Shown piece after piece: positions 1 through 8,256 of a stretch of DNA of 44,337 nt. The notes beneath the pieces were generated by a model. The model was not told the DNA's origin and did no database searches. It saw only the letters and a list, made by a program, of their open reading frames with translations. The stretch's first letter is position 1; every line of letters begins with the position of its first letter. Origin of the DNA: Gammaproteobacteria bacterium (GTDB lineage: Bacteria; Pseudomonadota; Gammaproteobacteria; Pseudomonadales; Azotimanducaceae); assembly GCA_002719135.1 (NCBI GenBank), contig PBGU01000007.1:57731-102067 (forward strand), in the 5' to 3' direction. The position numbers were made by a program, and so were the translations under genes.

Positions 1-507
1 GTTCTCTGCTATCGCCTCCACCGTGTAGCCTTCCGGAACCAACGTCCAACCACGCGTTTCAGGTGGATAACAGAGGCCATAATCGGCACATCCCTGGTAC
101 GTAATTCTGATCCGTAAGGGACCGGTTTGTTCGATGACCGGAATACGGACGTTTACTTCGTCGTAATAGACCTCCACTTCCCCGAAGTAGTCGTCAACTT
201 TTTCTATACCAACTGGAATGATCGGCTGTCCAAGCGTCCCGCCTGAATCCAATGCAAACGCGAAGCGATGTCGGTAAAGGTAATACCCGGGCGGCATACG
301 CCAACGCACTTCGATGTGGCCATTATCCGATAGCGACACATCCATCTGATAGGCTTCGTCGACACTGAGAAACGTTGGTTGTTCCGTCAGAACGTCTGTC
401 CCAGCAAAATTTACCGGGCTCTCGGCTGTCGCAGTCAAAGACATCACGACCATCGCCGCCATCGAGGCGACGGTCCGGACAATCCATTGGGGGGTCACAA
501 GCAGCAT
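1..507 (-). CDS. dsbD: Thiol:disulfide interchange protein DsbD, N-terminal part (cut by window edge)
   Basis: DsbD carries electrons from cytoplasmic thioredoxin across the inner membrane to periplasmic disulfide isomerases and cytochrome c maturation proteins. The visible 169 residues are a signal peptide (about residues 1-29, ending ATA-ES) and the periplasmic alpha domain. The alpha-domain signature is clear: YQGCADYGLCYPPET, with the redox pair C140 and C146 spaced as in the family, preceded by the MPPGYYLYRHRF segment typical of this domain. The membrane domain and C-terminal thioredoxin domain would lie beyond base 1. The start is the ATG at 505-507. It is divergent from the lipoprotein gene at 597. 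Identification of the domain is firm; the full-length fusion is inferred because the 3' end is missing. Confidence 0.9.
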   Translation of the reverse strand, partial: MLLVTPQWIVRTVASMAAMVVMSLTATAESPVNFAGTDVLTEQPTFLSVDEAYQMDVSLSDNGHIEVRWRMPPGYYLYRHRFAFALDSGGTLGQPIIPVGIEKVDDYFGEVEVYYDEVNVRIPVIEQTGPLRIRITYQGCADYGLCYPPETRGWTLVPEGYTVEAIAEN

Positions 508-596
508 GACGAAATTGTCTCTCGTTGCGAGCGATAGAACGCGGCGTGTTTGTACACTATATATGGCATCGGAAACCAGGAATCATTGACAAGCAC

Positions 597-1274
597 ATGC
601 GCCTTCTATCCCTTTTCGTATCGGTAGCGCTCGCGCTAGGCGCATGTTCCGTGATTCCCCCCTCGTCGACGCCTCCGCCAACGGTTCCTAACGCCATTGA
701 TTGGGATCGCGTTGAATATCTTTTGAATCGCGCCGAAATCGCCCTTAACAAAGGTCAGCTCGACGCGCCAAACGACGATAACGCATTCGCGTGGTATCAA
801 CGGGTGCTGGAAATCGCGCCCGATCAACCGGACGCGACCTACGGGCTCGAACGCATCGTCGAACGATATATCGAGCGCGCGATGGCTGCGATCGCCCGAG
901 AAGCCTGGATAGCCGCACGTGCCGAACTCGATTTCGCCGAACAAATCGACCGCGATTCCGCCGGGATCCTTGTCCTACGCCGCCAGATAAAACTGCTTGA
1001 AAATGCGCGTCGGTGGTCGCTGACTTTGCCTGCCGACGAAGTGCGCCGACGTAGTCGGTTCGCTTCGCTGAAACTCAACAATTTCAGCCCGACAGCACGT
1101 GCATCCAACGCGAGAGTGATGATACGTGCCGGCAGTGATGCCGACGGCCGATGGATGTACGAGCAGCTCAACGATGGACCAGGACAACGTCGCATCCGAG
1201 GAGAGATCGAAATCGGATTACCACCACAGGTACGCGTATTGGTAATGCCGTTGGAGGACCCAAGTGCACGCTAG
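597..1274 (+). CDS. Putative outer-membrane-type lipoprotein with TPR-like helices
   Basis: A 225-residue protein with a lipoprotein signal: a short hydrophobic stretch followed by LGAC, predicting lipidation at C17 and export by the Lol system. Residues 30-140 (nucleated by AFAWYQRVLEIAPDQPDATYGLERI) look like tetratricopeptide-type helix pairs. I do not recognise the C-terminal part, which has an FASLKLNNFSPTAR stretch. I chose the ATG at 597 over an upstream in-frame start at 525 because it places the signal peptide at the N-terminus. It overlaps the following PCu(A)C gene by 11 bases, so the two are probably co-expressed. The function is unknown; a scaffold role in envelope assembly is only a guess from TPR structure. 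Confidence 0.75.
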   Translation: MRLLSLFVSVALALGACSVIPPSSTPPPTVPNAIDWDRVEYLLNRAEIALNKGQLDAPNDDNAFAWYQRVLEIAPDQPDATYGLERIVERYIERAMAAIAREAWIAARAELDFAEQIDRDSAGILVLRRQIKLLENARRWSLTLPADEVRRRSRFASLKLNNFSPTARASNARVMIRAGSDADGRWMYEQLNDGPGQRRIRGEIEIGLPPQVRVLVMPLEDPSAR

Positions 1275-1713
1275 GTGTTTTCTGAGTTTGCTCACGTTGA
1301 TTACGCTAGCGGTTCCCATCGTCGCGAACGAACGCGTCAGCTTCGACAACGCAATTGTCCGTCAACCACTGACTACACAGGACTTCACTGCTGCATACGT
1401 CGACATTACAAACCATGGGAATACCCGGCTCACAATCGCCAGTGCCGACGCGCCTTGGACCGGAACAATCGAGTTCCACGAGACTGTAATCACCTCCAAT
1501 CGAGCTCGCATGAGGCAGTTAGCACGACTCGTGGTCGAACCAAAAACAACTTTGCGCTTGGCTCCTGGTCACGCCCATATCATGCTATTTCGTTTGAAAC
1601 TGAACAGCACCCCCAATCCCACCATCACGTTCGTGACCACGGATGGCGAGCGCTTGCCGGCCTCTTTTGACGTCAAATCCATCGATGCAATGGGCGATCT
1701 TAAGATTCACTAA
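1264..1713 (+). CDS. PCu(A)C-family periplasmic copper chaperone
   Basis: A 149-residue exported protein with a cleavable signal peptide (hydrophobic residues 6-21). Ligands H72, M83, H105 and M107 fit the PCu(A)C pattern exactly: His, 10 residues, Met, 21 residues, His, one residue, Met. This family binds Cu(I) in the periplasm and delivers it to the CuA site of cytochrome c oxidase together with Sco proteins. The start is a GTG at 1264, supported by a GGAGG ribosome binding site at 1253-1257, six bases upstream. The gene begins inside the end of the lipoprotein gene, which suggests translational coupling. No Sco or oxidase gene is in this window, so the copper acceptor is inferred from the family. 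Confidence 0.88.
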   Translation: MHARCFLSLLTLITLAVPIVANERVSFDNAIVRQPLTTQDFTAAYVDITNHGNTRLTIASADAPWTGTIEFHETVITSNRARMRQLARLVVEPKTTLRLAPGHAHIMLFRLKLNSTPNPTITFVTTDGERLPASFDVKSIDAMGDLKIH

Positions 1714-1731
1714 ACGGCGTCTGCCTAGACT

Positions 1732-1751
1732 AAAAGCCTCCCCCTGCTTTT
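1732..1751 (+). terminator. Weak hairpin after the copper chaperone gene
   Basis: AAAAGC at 1732-1737 can pair with GCTTTT at 1746-1751 across an 8-base loop, about 20 bases past the chaperone stop. The stem has only two G-C pairs, so intrinsic termination is doubtful. It is listed as the only terminator-like element at this gene's 3' end. Confidence 0.2.
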
Positions 1752-1857
1752 CAACACTCATAGTTCAATGGAACTGGGGCTCACCCGAGACACGTCGTCG
1801 ATTGAAGCCGATGATTCGTCTTGTAGCACCACTGCGCCTACGGTAGAGTCCCCGTCC

Positions 1858-1892
1858 GAAAACCTTACAACAAGCGGTTCGCAAAGGTTTTC
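1858..1892 (+). repeat. Perfect 9-bp inverted repeat upstream of hppA
   Basis: GAAAACCTT at 1858-1866 is exactly complementary to AAGGTTTTC at 1884-1892, separated by 17 bases. It ends 38 bases before the hppA start. A weak promoter-like pair (TTGTAG at 1821, 17 bases, TAGAGT at 1844) lies just upstream and would start the transcript close to the left arm, so the repeat could form a 5'-leader hairpin. The run of T in the right arm also resembles a terminator. The repeat is seen directly; its role is inferred. Confidence 0.55.
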
Positions 1893-1930
1893 TTAGTTGG
1901 AATTACCTCAAGCAACAATGGATCTTCTTC

Positions 1931-3976
1931 ATGACTGATGTGCAGATTTCCCTAATGTGTGGCGTGCTTGCCTTGCTCTATGGAGGCTGGGCTGTACGGT
2001 CCGTGATGTCCGCCGATGCCGGTTCAGATCGTATGCGCGAAATTGCAGGTGCAATTCAAGAAGGTGCAACGGCTTATCTCAACCGTCAATACCTCACTAT
2101 CGGCGTTGTTGGGGTTGTGGTTGCACTGGTTCTTTGGCTAGCGCTTTCCACATTAGTCGCAATCGGCTTTGTCGTCGGTGCCGTGCTTTCCGGTATCGCT
2201 GGCTACATCGGCATGAACGTTTCAGTACGAGCCAACGTTCGTACCACGCAGGCCGCCATGACTGGGCTCAAGCCCGCACTCGCGATCGCTTTTAAATCGG
2301 GCGCGGTCACTGGCATGCTCGTCGTCGGCCTCGGGCTCATCGGCGTCGCTGGGTATTACGCCATTCTCAAAAGTATGGGTCTTGAGGGACGCCTCCTGAT
2401 CGAACCATTGGTCGCGCTGTCGTTCGGCGCATCCTTAATTTCGATCTTTGCTCGCCTTGGCGGCGGTATCTTTACAAAAGGTGCTGACGTTGGTGCCGAT
2501 CTTGTCGGCAAAGTCGAAGCCGGTATTCCCGAAGACGATCCACGCAATGCTGCAGTCATTGCCGACAACGTCGGCGACAACGTCGGCGATTGTGCCGGTA
2601 TGGCCGCCGACCTGTTTGAAACCTACGCGGTCACTATTGTCGCCACCATGTTGCTGGCAACCATTAAATTTTCGGGCGCTGATCAGCTAAGCGCTATTGA
2701 GATGCCCATGCTTATTGGAGGCGTCTGCATTATTGCGTCCGTTATCGGAGCGTTTTGTGTCCGACTTGGAAGCTCGGAAAATATCATGGGGGCGCTCTAC
2801 AAAGGCTTTATCGCCACCGCGGTCATTTCCGGACTCTTAATTTTCTTCGTAACCGATCACATGTTCCCTGGTGATGAAGGTCGACAGTTCTTTTACTGCG
2901 CGCTGGTGGGATTGGTCGTCACCGGACTCATCGTCTGGGTAACTGAATACTACACGTCAACAGAATATCGTCCTGTCAAGTCGATCGCTCGTGCATCGGA
3001 AACCGGACACGGCACCAATGTAATTCAAGGCCTCGCGATTTCGATGGAAGCAACCGCTGTCCCGGCCATCATCGTCGCGGTTGGTATTGTCGCCGCATTC
3101 CAATTTGCTGGTATTTATGGAATCGCCATCGCCGCGACAACAATGCTCGCGCTAGCAGGTATGGTGGTGGCACTCGACGCGTATGGCCCAGTAACAGACA
3201 ACGCCGGCGGTATTGCCGAAATGAGCGATCTCGATGCAGACGTCCGTAAAACCACCGATGCCCTTGACGCGGTCGGCAACACGACCAAGGCAGTCACCAA
3301 GGGTTACGCCATCGCCTCAGCCGGCCTCGCGGCGCTTGTGTTATTCAACGCCTACACCTACGACCTGGCACACTTCTTTCCCAATTTGGACATTGGCTTT
3401 GAATTGTCGGACCCCTTCATCGTTATCGGACTTCTTATCGGAGGCATGCTGCCTTATCTCTTCGGCGCGCTCGGAATGCAGGCCGTCGGCAGGGCGGGCG
3501 GCGCGGTGGTTGAGGAAGTACGCCGGCAGTTTCGCGAGATGCCAGGCATTATGGATGGCACAACCCGGCCCGATTACACCAAAGCCGTTGACTTACTGAC
3601 CCGATCAGCAATCCGAGAAATGATCGTCCCATCAATGCTGCCCGTACTCGCACCTATTGTCGTGTATTACGTGCTCAACTTAGTCTTCGATCAAGCGAGT
3701 GCTTTGAGTGCCGTCGGAGCGATGCTTCTTGGAACGATTGTCACCGGTCTATTTGTCGCAATCTCGATGACGGCTGGCGGTGGGGCTTGGGATAACGCCA
3801 AAAAGTACATCGAAGACGGCAACCACGGTGGGAAGGGATCCGAAGCCCACAAGGCCGCGGTAACGGGCGACACGGTAGGGGATCCCTACAAGGACACGGC
3901 GGGCCCTGCAATCAACCCGATGATTAAAATCATCAACATTGTTGCGATCCTGTTGCTGGCAGCGATAGGAGCATAG
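1931..3976 (+). CDS. hppA: Membrane-bound proton-pumping pyrophosphatase, K+-independent type
   Basis: A 681-residue multi-spanning inner-membrane enzyme that hydrolyses pyrophosphate and pumps cations, almost certainly protons. The pyrophosphate/Mg site is intact: DVGADLVGK at residues 186-194 and DNVGDNVGD at 212-220, with the second acidic cluster near the C-terminus (GDTVGDPYKDTAGPAINP). The subtype markers in GNTTKAVT are K453 and T456. In this family Lys/Thr at these places marks K+-independent proton pumps, while Ala/Gly marks K+-dependent ones. Length and the N-terminal membrane helix fit the family. There is no strong ribosome binding site before the ATG. It converges on a PPi-type phosphofructokinase gene, giving two pyrophosphate-linked energy enzymes side by side. 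Confidence 0.97.
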   Translation: MTDVQISLMCGVLALLYGGWAVRSVMSADAGSDRMREIAGAIQEGATAYLNRQYLTIGVVGVVVALVLWLALSTLVAIGFVVGAVLSGIAGYIGMNVSVRANVRTTQAAMTGLKPALAIAFKSGAVTGMLVVGLGLIGVAGYYAILKSMGLEGRLLIEPLVALSFGASLISIFARLGGGIFTKGADVGADLVGKVEAGIPEDDPRNAAVIADNVGDNVGDCAGMAADLFETYAVTIVATMLLATIKFSGADQLSAIEMPMLIGGVCIIASVIGAFCVRLGSSENIMGALYKGFIATAVISGLLIFFVTDHMFPGDEGRQFFYCALVGLVVTGLIVWVTEYYTSTEYRPVKSIARASETGHGTNVIQGLAISMEATAVPAIIVAVGIVAAFQFAGIYGIAIAATTMLALAGMVVALDAYGPVTDNAGGIAEMSDLDADVRKTTDALDAVGNTTKAVTKGYAIASAGLAALVLFNAYTYDLAHFFPNLDIGFELSDPFIVIGLLIGGMLPYLFGALGMQAVGRAGGAVVEEVRRQFREMPGIMDGTTRPDYTKAVDLLTRSAIREMIVPSMLPVLAPIVVYYVLNLVFDQASALSAVGAMLLGTIVTGLFVAISMTAGGGAWDNAKKYIEDGNHGGKGSEAHKAAVTGDTVGDPYKDTAGPAINPMIKIINIVAILLLAAIGA

Positions 3977-4014
3977 ACGCCCCTGTACAACGGGCGTTCC
4001 GCGCACGCGAACGC
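3977..4014. terminator. Overlapping hairpins between convergent hppA and pfk genes
   Basis: Between the two stop codons, ACGCCC at 3977-3982 can pair with GGGCGT at 3992-3997, and GCGTTC at 3994-3999 can instead pair with GAACGC at 4009-4014. The two stems share bases, so only one can form at a time. There is no long T run on either side, so a bidirectional terminator is possible but not convincing. Confidence 0.3.
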
Positions 4015-4043
4015 TCGCCAGTCGCTGCGTTGTCACGCGACGT

Positions 4044-5309
4044 TTAAGCCTCGAGAGAGAACGCCGGTAATTTTTTCGCCGTGAGTTCTGCTTTCAATCG
4101 CGTGTACTGCGGCAGCCCTTGCTTGTACCTCGGATAATCCTCGCCACGAATCAACGGCGCTAAATAGCGTCGTGCACGCGCGGTAATGCCAAATCCATCC
4201 TGCGCGATGTACGACTTTGGCATCGTTCGCTCTACGTTCGCGACTCGATGAAGAGGCGCTTCACCCACCGTCCACCGATAGGGCAAATCCGAGGTTCTGC
4301 GAATCGTCATCATGATCCCGTCTTTGCCCCGAATCGCACGTTCGACGGCCGCCTTTCCCACCGCGTACGCCTGATCGACATCGGTTTTTGATGCGATGTG
4401 GCGTGCGGCGCGCTGCAGATAATCGGCAACTGCCCAATGATACTTATAACCGTGTTTATCGTTGATCATCGCCGCAATCGTCGGCGCTACCCCGCCCAAC
4501 TGAACATGACCAAACGCGTCAAGGTTGCCGGTATCCGCGAGAAACCGTCCATTAGCGTAACGCGCGCCTTCCGACACCACGATGACACAAAATCCACGCG
4601 TATCGACGGTCTTCTTCACCTTTCTAAGGAACTTGACCTTCGAGAACGGTACTTCAGGAAACACGATGACGTGGGGTGCGTCGCCCGGTTTGTCAGCCGC
4701 AAGACCACCCGCCGCGGCAATCCAACCTGCATGTCGACCCATGACCTCCATGATGAAGACCTTGGTTGAGGTCTCACACATTGACGCCACGTCCATTGCG
4801 GCTTCACGCACAGAAACGGCAACGTATTTGGCAACGCTGCCAAAACCCGGGCAGGTATCGGTAAACGGCAAGTCGTTGTCGACCGTTTTTGGAATACCCA
4901 CGCAGCGGATGGGATAACCCAATCGCTTCCCAAGTTGGGAAACTTTATGCGCGGTATCCTGCGAGTCTCCGCCACCGTTATAAAAAAAATAGCCGATATC
5001 GTGGGCACGGAATACTTCGATCAGCCGGCGATATTCACGTTCGTTTTCTTCGAGCGATTTCAGTTTGTATCGGCACGAACCAAAAGCGCCACTCGGGGTA
5101 GACCGGAGACCCGCGATTGCACGTGCGCTTTCTCTGCCCGTATCTATTAATTCTTCTGTGAGCGCACCAAGAATCCCGTTATTCGCCGCAAAAACACGCC
5201 CGATGACGTCTTTGTGTTTGCGCGCAGTTTCGATGACACCGCAAGCACTGGCATTGATCACGGCGGTAACCCCGCCCGACTGCGCGTACAGCGCGTTGCT
5301 CCGCGTCAT
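4044..5309 (-). CDS. pfp: Pyrophosphate-dependent 6-phosphofructokinase
   Basis: Phosphorylates fructose 6-phosphate to fructose 1,6-bisphosphate, with pyrophosphate as the likely phosphoryl donor; the PPi-driven reaction is reversible, so it can serve glycolysis or gluconeogenesis. The 421-residue protein has the PFK core: substrate motif PKTVDND at 140-146 and MGRHAGW from M190. Two donor-site residues separate PPi from ATP enzymes: a Lys in PKTVDND (Gly in ATP-PFK) and an Asp in NGGGDSQDT (second Gly of GGDGS in ATP-PFK). Both have the PPi-type residue. The start at 5309 (ATG, GGGA six bases upstream) is preferred to a GTG at 5354, which would add 15 residues without family support. Oddity: the site reads GGGDS, with Gly where many relatives have Asn or Asp. 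Confidence 0.92.
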   Translation of the reverse strand: MTRSNALYAQSGGVTAVINASACGVIETARKHKDVIGRVFAANNGILGALTEELIDTGRESARAIAGLRSTPSGAFGSCRYKLKSLEENEREYRRLIEVFRAHDIGYFFYNGGGDSQDTAHKVSQLGKRLGYPIRCVGIPKTVDNDLPFTDTCPGFGSVAKYVAVSVREAAMDVASMCETSTKVFIMEVMGRHAGWIAAAGGLAADKPGDAPHVIVFPEVPFSKVKFLRKVKKTVDTRGFCVIVVSEGARYANGRFLADTGNLDAFGHVQLGGVAPTIAAMINDKHGYKYHWAVADYLQRAARHIASKTDVDQAYAVGKAAVERAIRGKDGIMMTIRRTSDLPYRWTVGEAPLHRVANVERTMPKSYIAQDGFGITARARRYLAPLIRGEDYPRYKQGLPQYTRLKAELTAKKLPAFSLEA

Positions 5310-5375
5310 GACCATTCCCAAAGTGTGAATGTCGGGATTCTCAGGGATCCACACAATTTATGCGACAATTTCCGC

Positions 5376-5873
5376 ATGCTCGCCGTTGTTCAGTTGTTTT
5401 GGAACATCGCCCTGTTTCGGGACGGCCCGGAAAAGGCACCTTCACACCCCTACTTCATTGCTTTGTTGGTAGCGCTGCAGACGGTGCTCACCGTATTCAC
5501 CCAGTTGTTCGGACCAGGTGTGATGTCCGAAAGTTCTGGTCTAAACGGGATACAACTCCTACCCACCTACGGTGCGCTCGCCGTCACGGCCCTCATGACA
5601 TGGGGCGCACTCCGACTCGTTGGATTCCATCAAAGGTTCTATCAAACTTTCGCTGCGATGACGGGCGTTGACCTCGTCCTCGGTATTCTGATGCTGCTCG
5701 TGCTCCAGCTCACGGGGAGCGTCCTGATCGCAATCCCCTTCCTTCTTTGGAGCCTCGCTGCGTCGGGATTCATTCTTCACCGAGCAATGAGTGTCGACAT
5801 GACGCGCGCCGTTGGCATCGCACTCCTCATCGCAATCGCGAGTTACAGCGTAAGCTCAACGTTAGCAACATGA
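5376..5873 (+). CDS. Unrecognised inner-membrane protein upstream of mpl
   Basis: A 165-residue protein with about five predicted membrane segments (roughly residues 25-44, 61-80, 94-110, 114-134 and 142-160) and a short N-terminal segment WNIALFRDGPEKAP. I do not recognise a named family; the layout is loosely like Yip1-type or other small integral membrane proteins. The ATG at 5376 is chosen because the upstream part of the reading frame lies over the pfk gene and is not protein-like. Its stop overlaps the mpl start (ATGA at 5870-5873), so the two are translationally coupled. A cell-envelope role is only suggested by that linkage. Confidence 0.7.
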   Translation: MLAVVQLFWNIALFRDGPEKAPSHPYFIALLVALQTVLTVFTQLFGPGVMSESSGLNGIQLLPTYGALAVTALMTWGALRLVGFHQRFYQTFAAMTGVDLVLGILMLLVLQLTGSVLIAIPFLLWSLAASGFILHRAMSVDMTRAVGIALLIAIASYSVSSTLAT

Positions 5874-7270
5874 GCGAGCGCGTCTACTTTCTCGGAATCG
5901 GTGGCACCCTCATGGGTAGCTTGGCGTTACTCGCGAAGGAATCCGGTTTTGAAGTGGCTGGATCAGACGGTCCTATTTATCCACCGATGAGCGAGCAGCT
6001 CGCAAATGCGGGGATAACGGTCAATCAAGGCTTCGCCCCATCACACCTTGATCCAATACCCGAAAAAATCGTCATCGGTAACGCCGAGCGCCCAAGGGGC
6101 GATCCCGCTGTGGAATTCGTACTCAACCAAAATCTCGACTACACCTCGGGTGCCGCTTGGCTCGGTGAAAACATTTTACGAGATCGATGGGTGATTGCGA
6201 TCGCGGGAACTCACGGCAAGACTACGACAACGAGCATGGTTGCGTGGATTCTGGAGTACGCTGGACTTGATCCGGGTTTCCTGATCGGCGGTGTCCCCAA
6301 CAACTTCGGTATATCGGCCCGCCTTGGGGAGAGCCCATTTTTCGTCGTTGAAGCCGACGAATACGATACTTCGTATTTCGACCGGCGCTCGAAGTTCGTC
6401 CACTACCGTCCGAAGACGTTGGTCATCAACAATCTTGAGTACGATCACGCCGATATTTTCAAGGATCTCGACGCCATCCAGACCCAGTTCCACCACCTCA
6501 TCCGCACTGTCCCCAGTGACGGATTGATCGTCGCCCCACGACAATCATCGGCCGTCGACGAGGTGTTACGACAAGGCTGTTGGACACCGGTCGCTAGATT
6601 CGCTGCCATGGAAGAAAAAGGATTACAACGGATCGACATGGACAACGGCGAATCGTGGCACGCGTCCGCGATGACGTCAGATGGAAGTCGCTTTACCGTC
6701 ATCTTAGACGATGCCGCGCTAGGAACGGTCGAGTGGGCGCTACTCGGCGTGCACAACGTCGATAACGCACTGACTGCTATTGCCGCAGCTCGCCATGCGG
6801 GCGTTCCCACCGACGTTGCCATCGAAGCGCTGGGCCAGTTTAAAGGTGTCAAACGGCGGTTGCAGCTCTTTGCGGAGAAAGATGGGCTTCGTTGTTACGA
6901 CGATTTTGCTCATCATCCCTCTGCCATTCGTACGACACTGCAGGGCCTTAGGAATCACGTGGGCAGCGAGCGCATCGTTGCAATCATCGAACCGCGAACA
7001 CACACCATGTCCCTCGGCACCCTTCGCGAGGATCTCTACCATTGCACCGCTCCAGCGGATGAGGTCATTTGGTTCCGCAGCGAAAACATCCAGTGGGACT
7101 TAACCGACTTGGTTAATGCGAGCCTAACCGCTGCGTCCGTCGAAAATGACATCGATCGACTCGTCGATCGAATCAGCGCATACGTCGGCAATACCTGTCA
7201 TGTCGTGATCATGAGCAACGGGGGCTTCGGCGGCATTTACCAGAAAATCACCCAACGGTTATCTGCGTGA
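5870..7270 (+). CDS. mpl: Murein tripeptide ligase Mpl
   Basis: UDP-N-acetylmuramate:L-alanyl-gamma-D-glutamyl-meso-diaminopimelate ligase, a cytoplasmic enzyme that recycles the cell-wall tripeptide by joining it to UDP-MurNAc with ATP. The 466-residue length fits the Mur ligase family. The N-terminal Rossmann-like glycine motif is FLGIGGTLMG, the ATP loop is GTHGKTTT at 113-120, the central domain has VEADEYDTSYFDRRSKF, and the C-terminal domain has DDFAHHPSAIRTT. The FLGIGGTLMGSLA and DEYDTSYFD signatures favour Mpl over MurC. It overlaps the preceding membrane-protein gene by four bases. Mpl is largely confined to Gram-negative bacteria, which supports the taxonomic reading. Confidence 0.95.
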   Translation: MSERVYFLGIGGTLMGSLALLAKESGFEVAGSDGPIYPPMSEQLANAGITVNQGFAPSHLDPIPEKIVIGNAERPRGDPAVEFVLNQNLDYTSGAAWLGENILRDRWVIAIAGTHGKTTTTSMVAWILEYAGLDPGFLIGGVPNNFGISARLGESPFFVVEADEYDTSYFDRRSKFVHYRPKTLVINNLEYDHADIFKDLDAIQTQFHHLIRTVPSDGLIVAPRQSSAVDEVLRQGCWTPVARFAAMEEKGLQRIDMDNGESWHASAMTSDGSRFTVILDDAALGTVEWALLGVHNVDNALTAIAAARHAGVPTDVAIEALGQFKGVKRRLQLFAEKDGLRCYDDFAHHPSAIRTTLQGLRNHVGSERIVAIIEPRTHTMSLGTLREDLYHCTAPADEVIWFRSENIQWDLTDLVNASLTAASVENDIDRLVDRISAYVGNTCHVVIMSNGGFGGIYQKITQRLSA

Positions 7271-7347
7271 TCCGAGATCGGTCACGAGGTCGGAACGACT
7301 TTCTCTGGCGTTGCCCAGCGACATTTATCCCGTACGAATCGTTTTAG

Positions 7348-8256
7348 ATGGAATTGTCGATCGCGAACGCGGCAAATATCGCTGATTTTTCAAGGGATAG
7401 GGGATGGCTCGACGGCCGCTTTAAGTTTGCCGAAATCGCGGGGGAAGGAAACATGAACCTCACCCTACGCATCGTCACCGACGCCGACTCGATCGTACTG
7501 AAACAATCCGTTCCCTATGTCGCGAAATATCCCAACATTCCTGCGCCGATCGATCGGGATCGTGTCGAAGCCGCTTTTTATCAGTCCCTCAAAGGGATGC
7601 CCATGGCGGCCGTCATGCCAATATTTATAGGACATGCACCCGAGTACCATCTACTGGCTTTCGAAGATCTTGGGCCCGCCTCGGATTGCACCGACATTTA
7701 CAGCGACGTGGCGCTCGATTCTGATATTCCAGAACTCCTTTCATGGCTTCGTGATTTACACCAGTTGCACATCGAATCTAACGTATTCACCAACCGAGAC
7801 ATGCGTATGCTAAATCACGCCCATATCTTTGAAATTCCCTTCGAAGATCACGGCTCAAACGATCTTACTTTGCGGGCGAAAGAGCTTGGAAACGTTTATT
7901 TGAGTGATGGGCCTACGTTACTTCACGGCGATTTCTATCCCGGTAGTTGGCTGCGCACGACCCAGGGTGTTCGCGTCATCGACCCGGAATTCGCATTTGC
8001 CGGAGCAGCGGAATTCGATCTCGGCGTCTTCGCCGCTCACTTGGCCTTCGCCGGATTGGACGATGCGGCGATCCGAGCTGCCTTCGACCATTACCAGCCC
8101 GCCAACCCGTTCGACCTGCGTCTCGCGCTAGGCTTCGCCGGCGTTGAAGTTTTACGCAGACTTTGGGGTATCGCCACATTACCCTTACCGGAAAACCGGG
8201 GGGACCAAGATTTAGTGTGGATCGAGTGGGCAACTGCGCGCGTTCTGGACGTATGA
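7348..8256 (+). CDS. Small-molecule kinase resembling 5-methylthioribose kinase (APH fold)
   Basis: A 302-residue kinase of the aminoglycoside-phosphotransferase fold. Its closest resemblance is to methylthioribose kinase MtnK: glycine loop GEGNMN at 32-37, ATP-site Lys K52 in VLKQSVPYV, catalytic LLHGD with D195, and the metal motif DPE at 212-214, within IDPEFAFAGAAEFDLG. The DPE triad and the VLKQSVPYV segment are MtnK traits rather than general APH ones. It is shorter than typical MtnK (about 400 residues), so the exact sugar is uncertain. Its stop overlaps the start of a nucleoside hydrolase gene (ATGA), suggesting it phosphorylates the pentose that enzyme releases. The ATG at 7348 has no clear ribosome binding site. 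Confidence 0.8.
   Translation: MELSIANAANIADFSRDRGWLDGRFKFAEIAGEGNMNLTLRIVTDADSIVLKQSVPYVAKYPNIPAPIDRDRVEAAFYQSLKGMPMAAVMPIFIGHAPEYHLLAFEDLGPASDCTDIYSDVALDSDIPELLSWLRDLHQLHIESNVFTNRDMRMLNHAHIFEIPFEDHGSNDLTLRAKELGNVYLSDGPTLLHGDFYPGSWLRTTQGVRVIDPEFAFAGAAEFDLGVFAAHLAFAGLDDAAIRAAFDHYQPANPFDLRLALGFAGVEVLRRLWGIATLPLPENRGDQDLVWIEWATARVLDV

Noticed and set aside
1643..1846. Small basic open frame between the copper chaperone and hppA
   Set aside because: It begins inside the chaperone gene in another frame, is Arg/Pro-rich and has no ribosome binding site.
5214..5375. N-terminal extension of the membrane protein upstream of mpl
   Set aside because: The extension is antisense to the start of pfk and hydrophilic; the ATG at 5376 starts right before the first recognisable segment.
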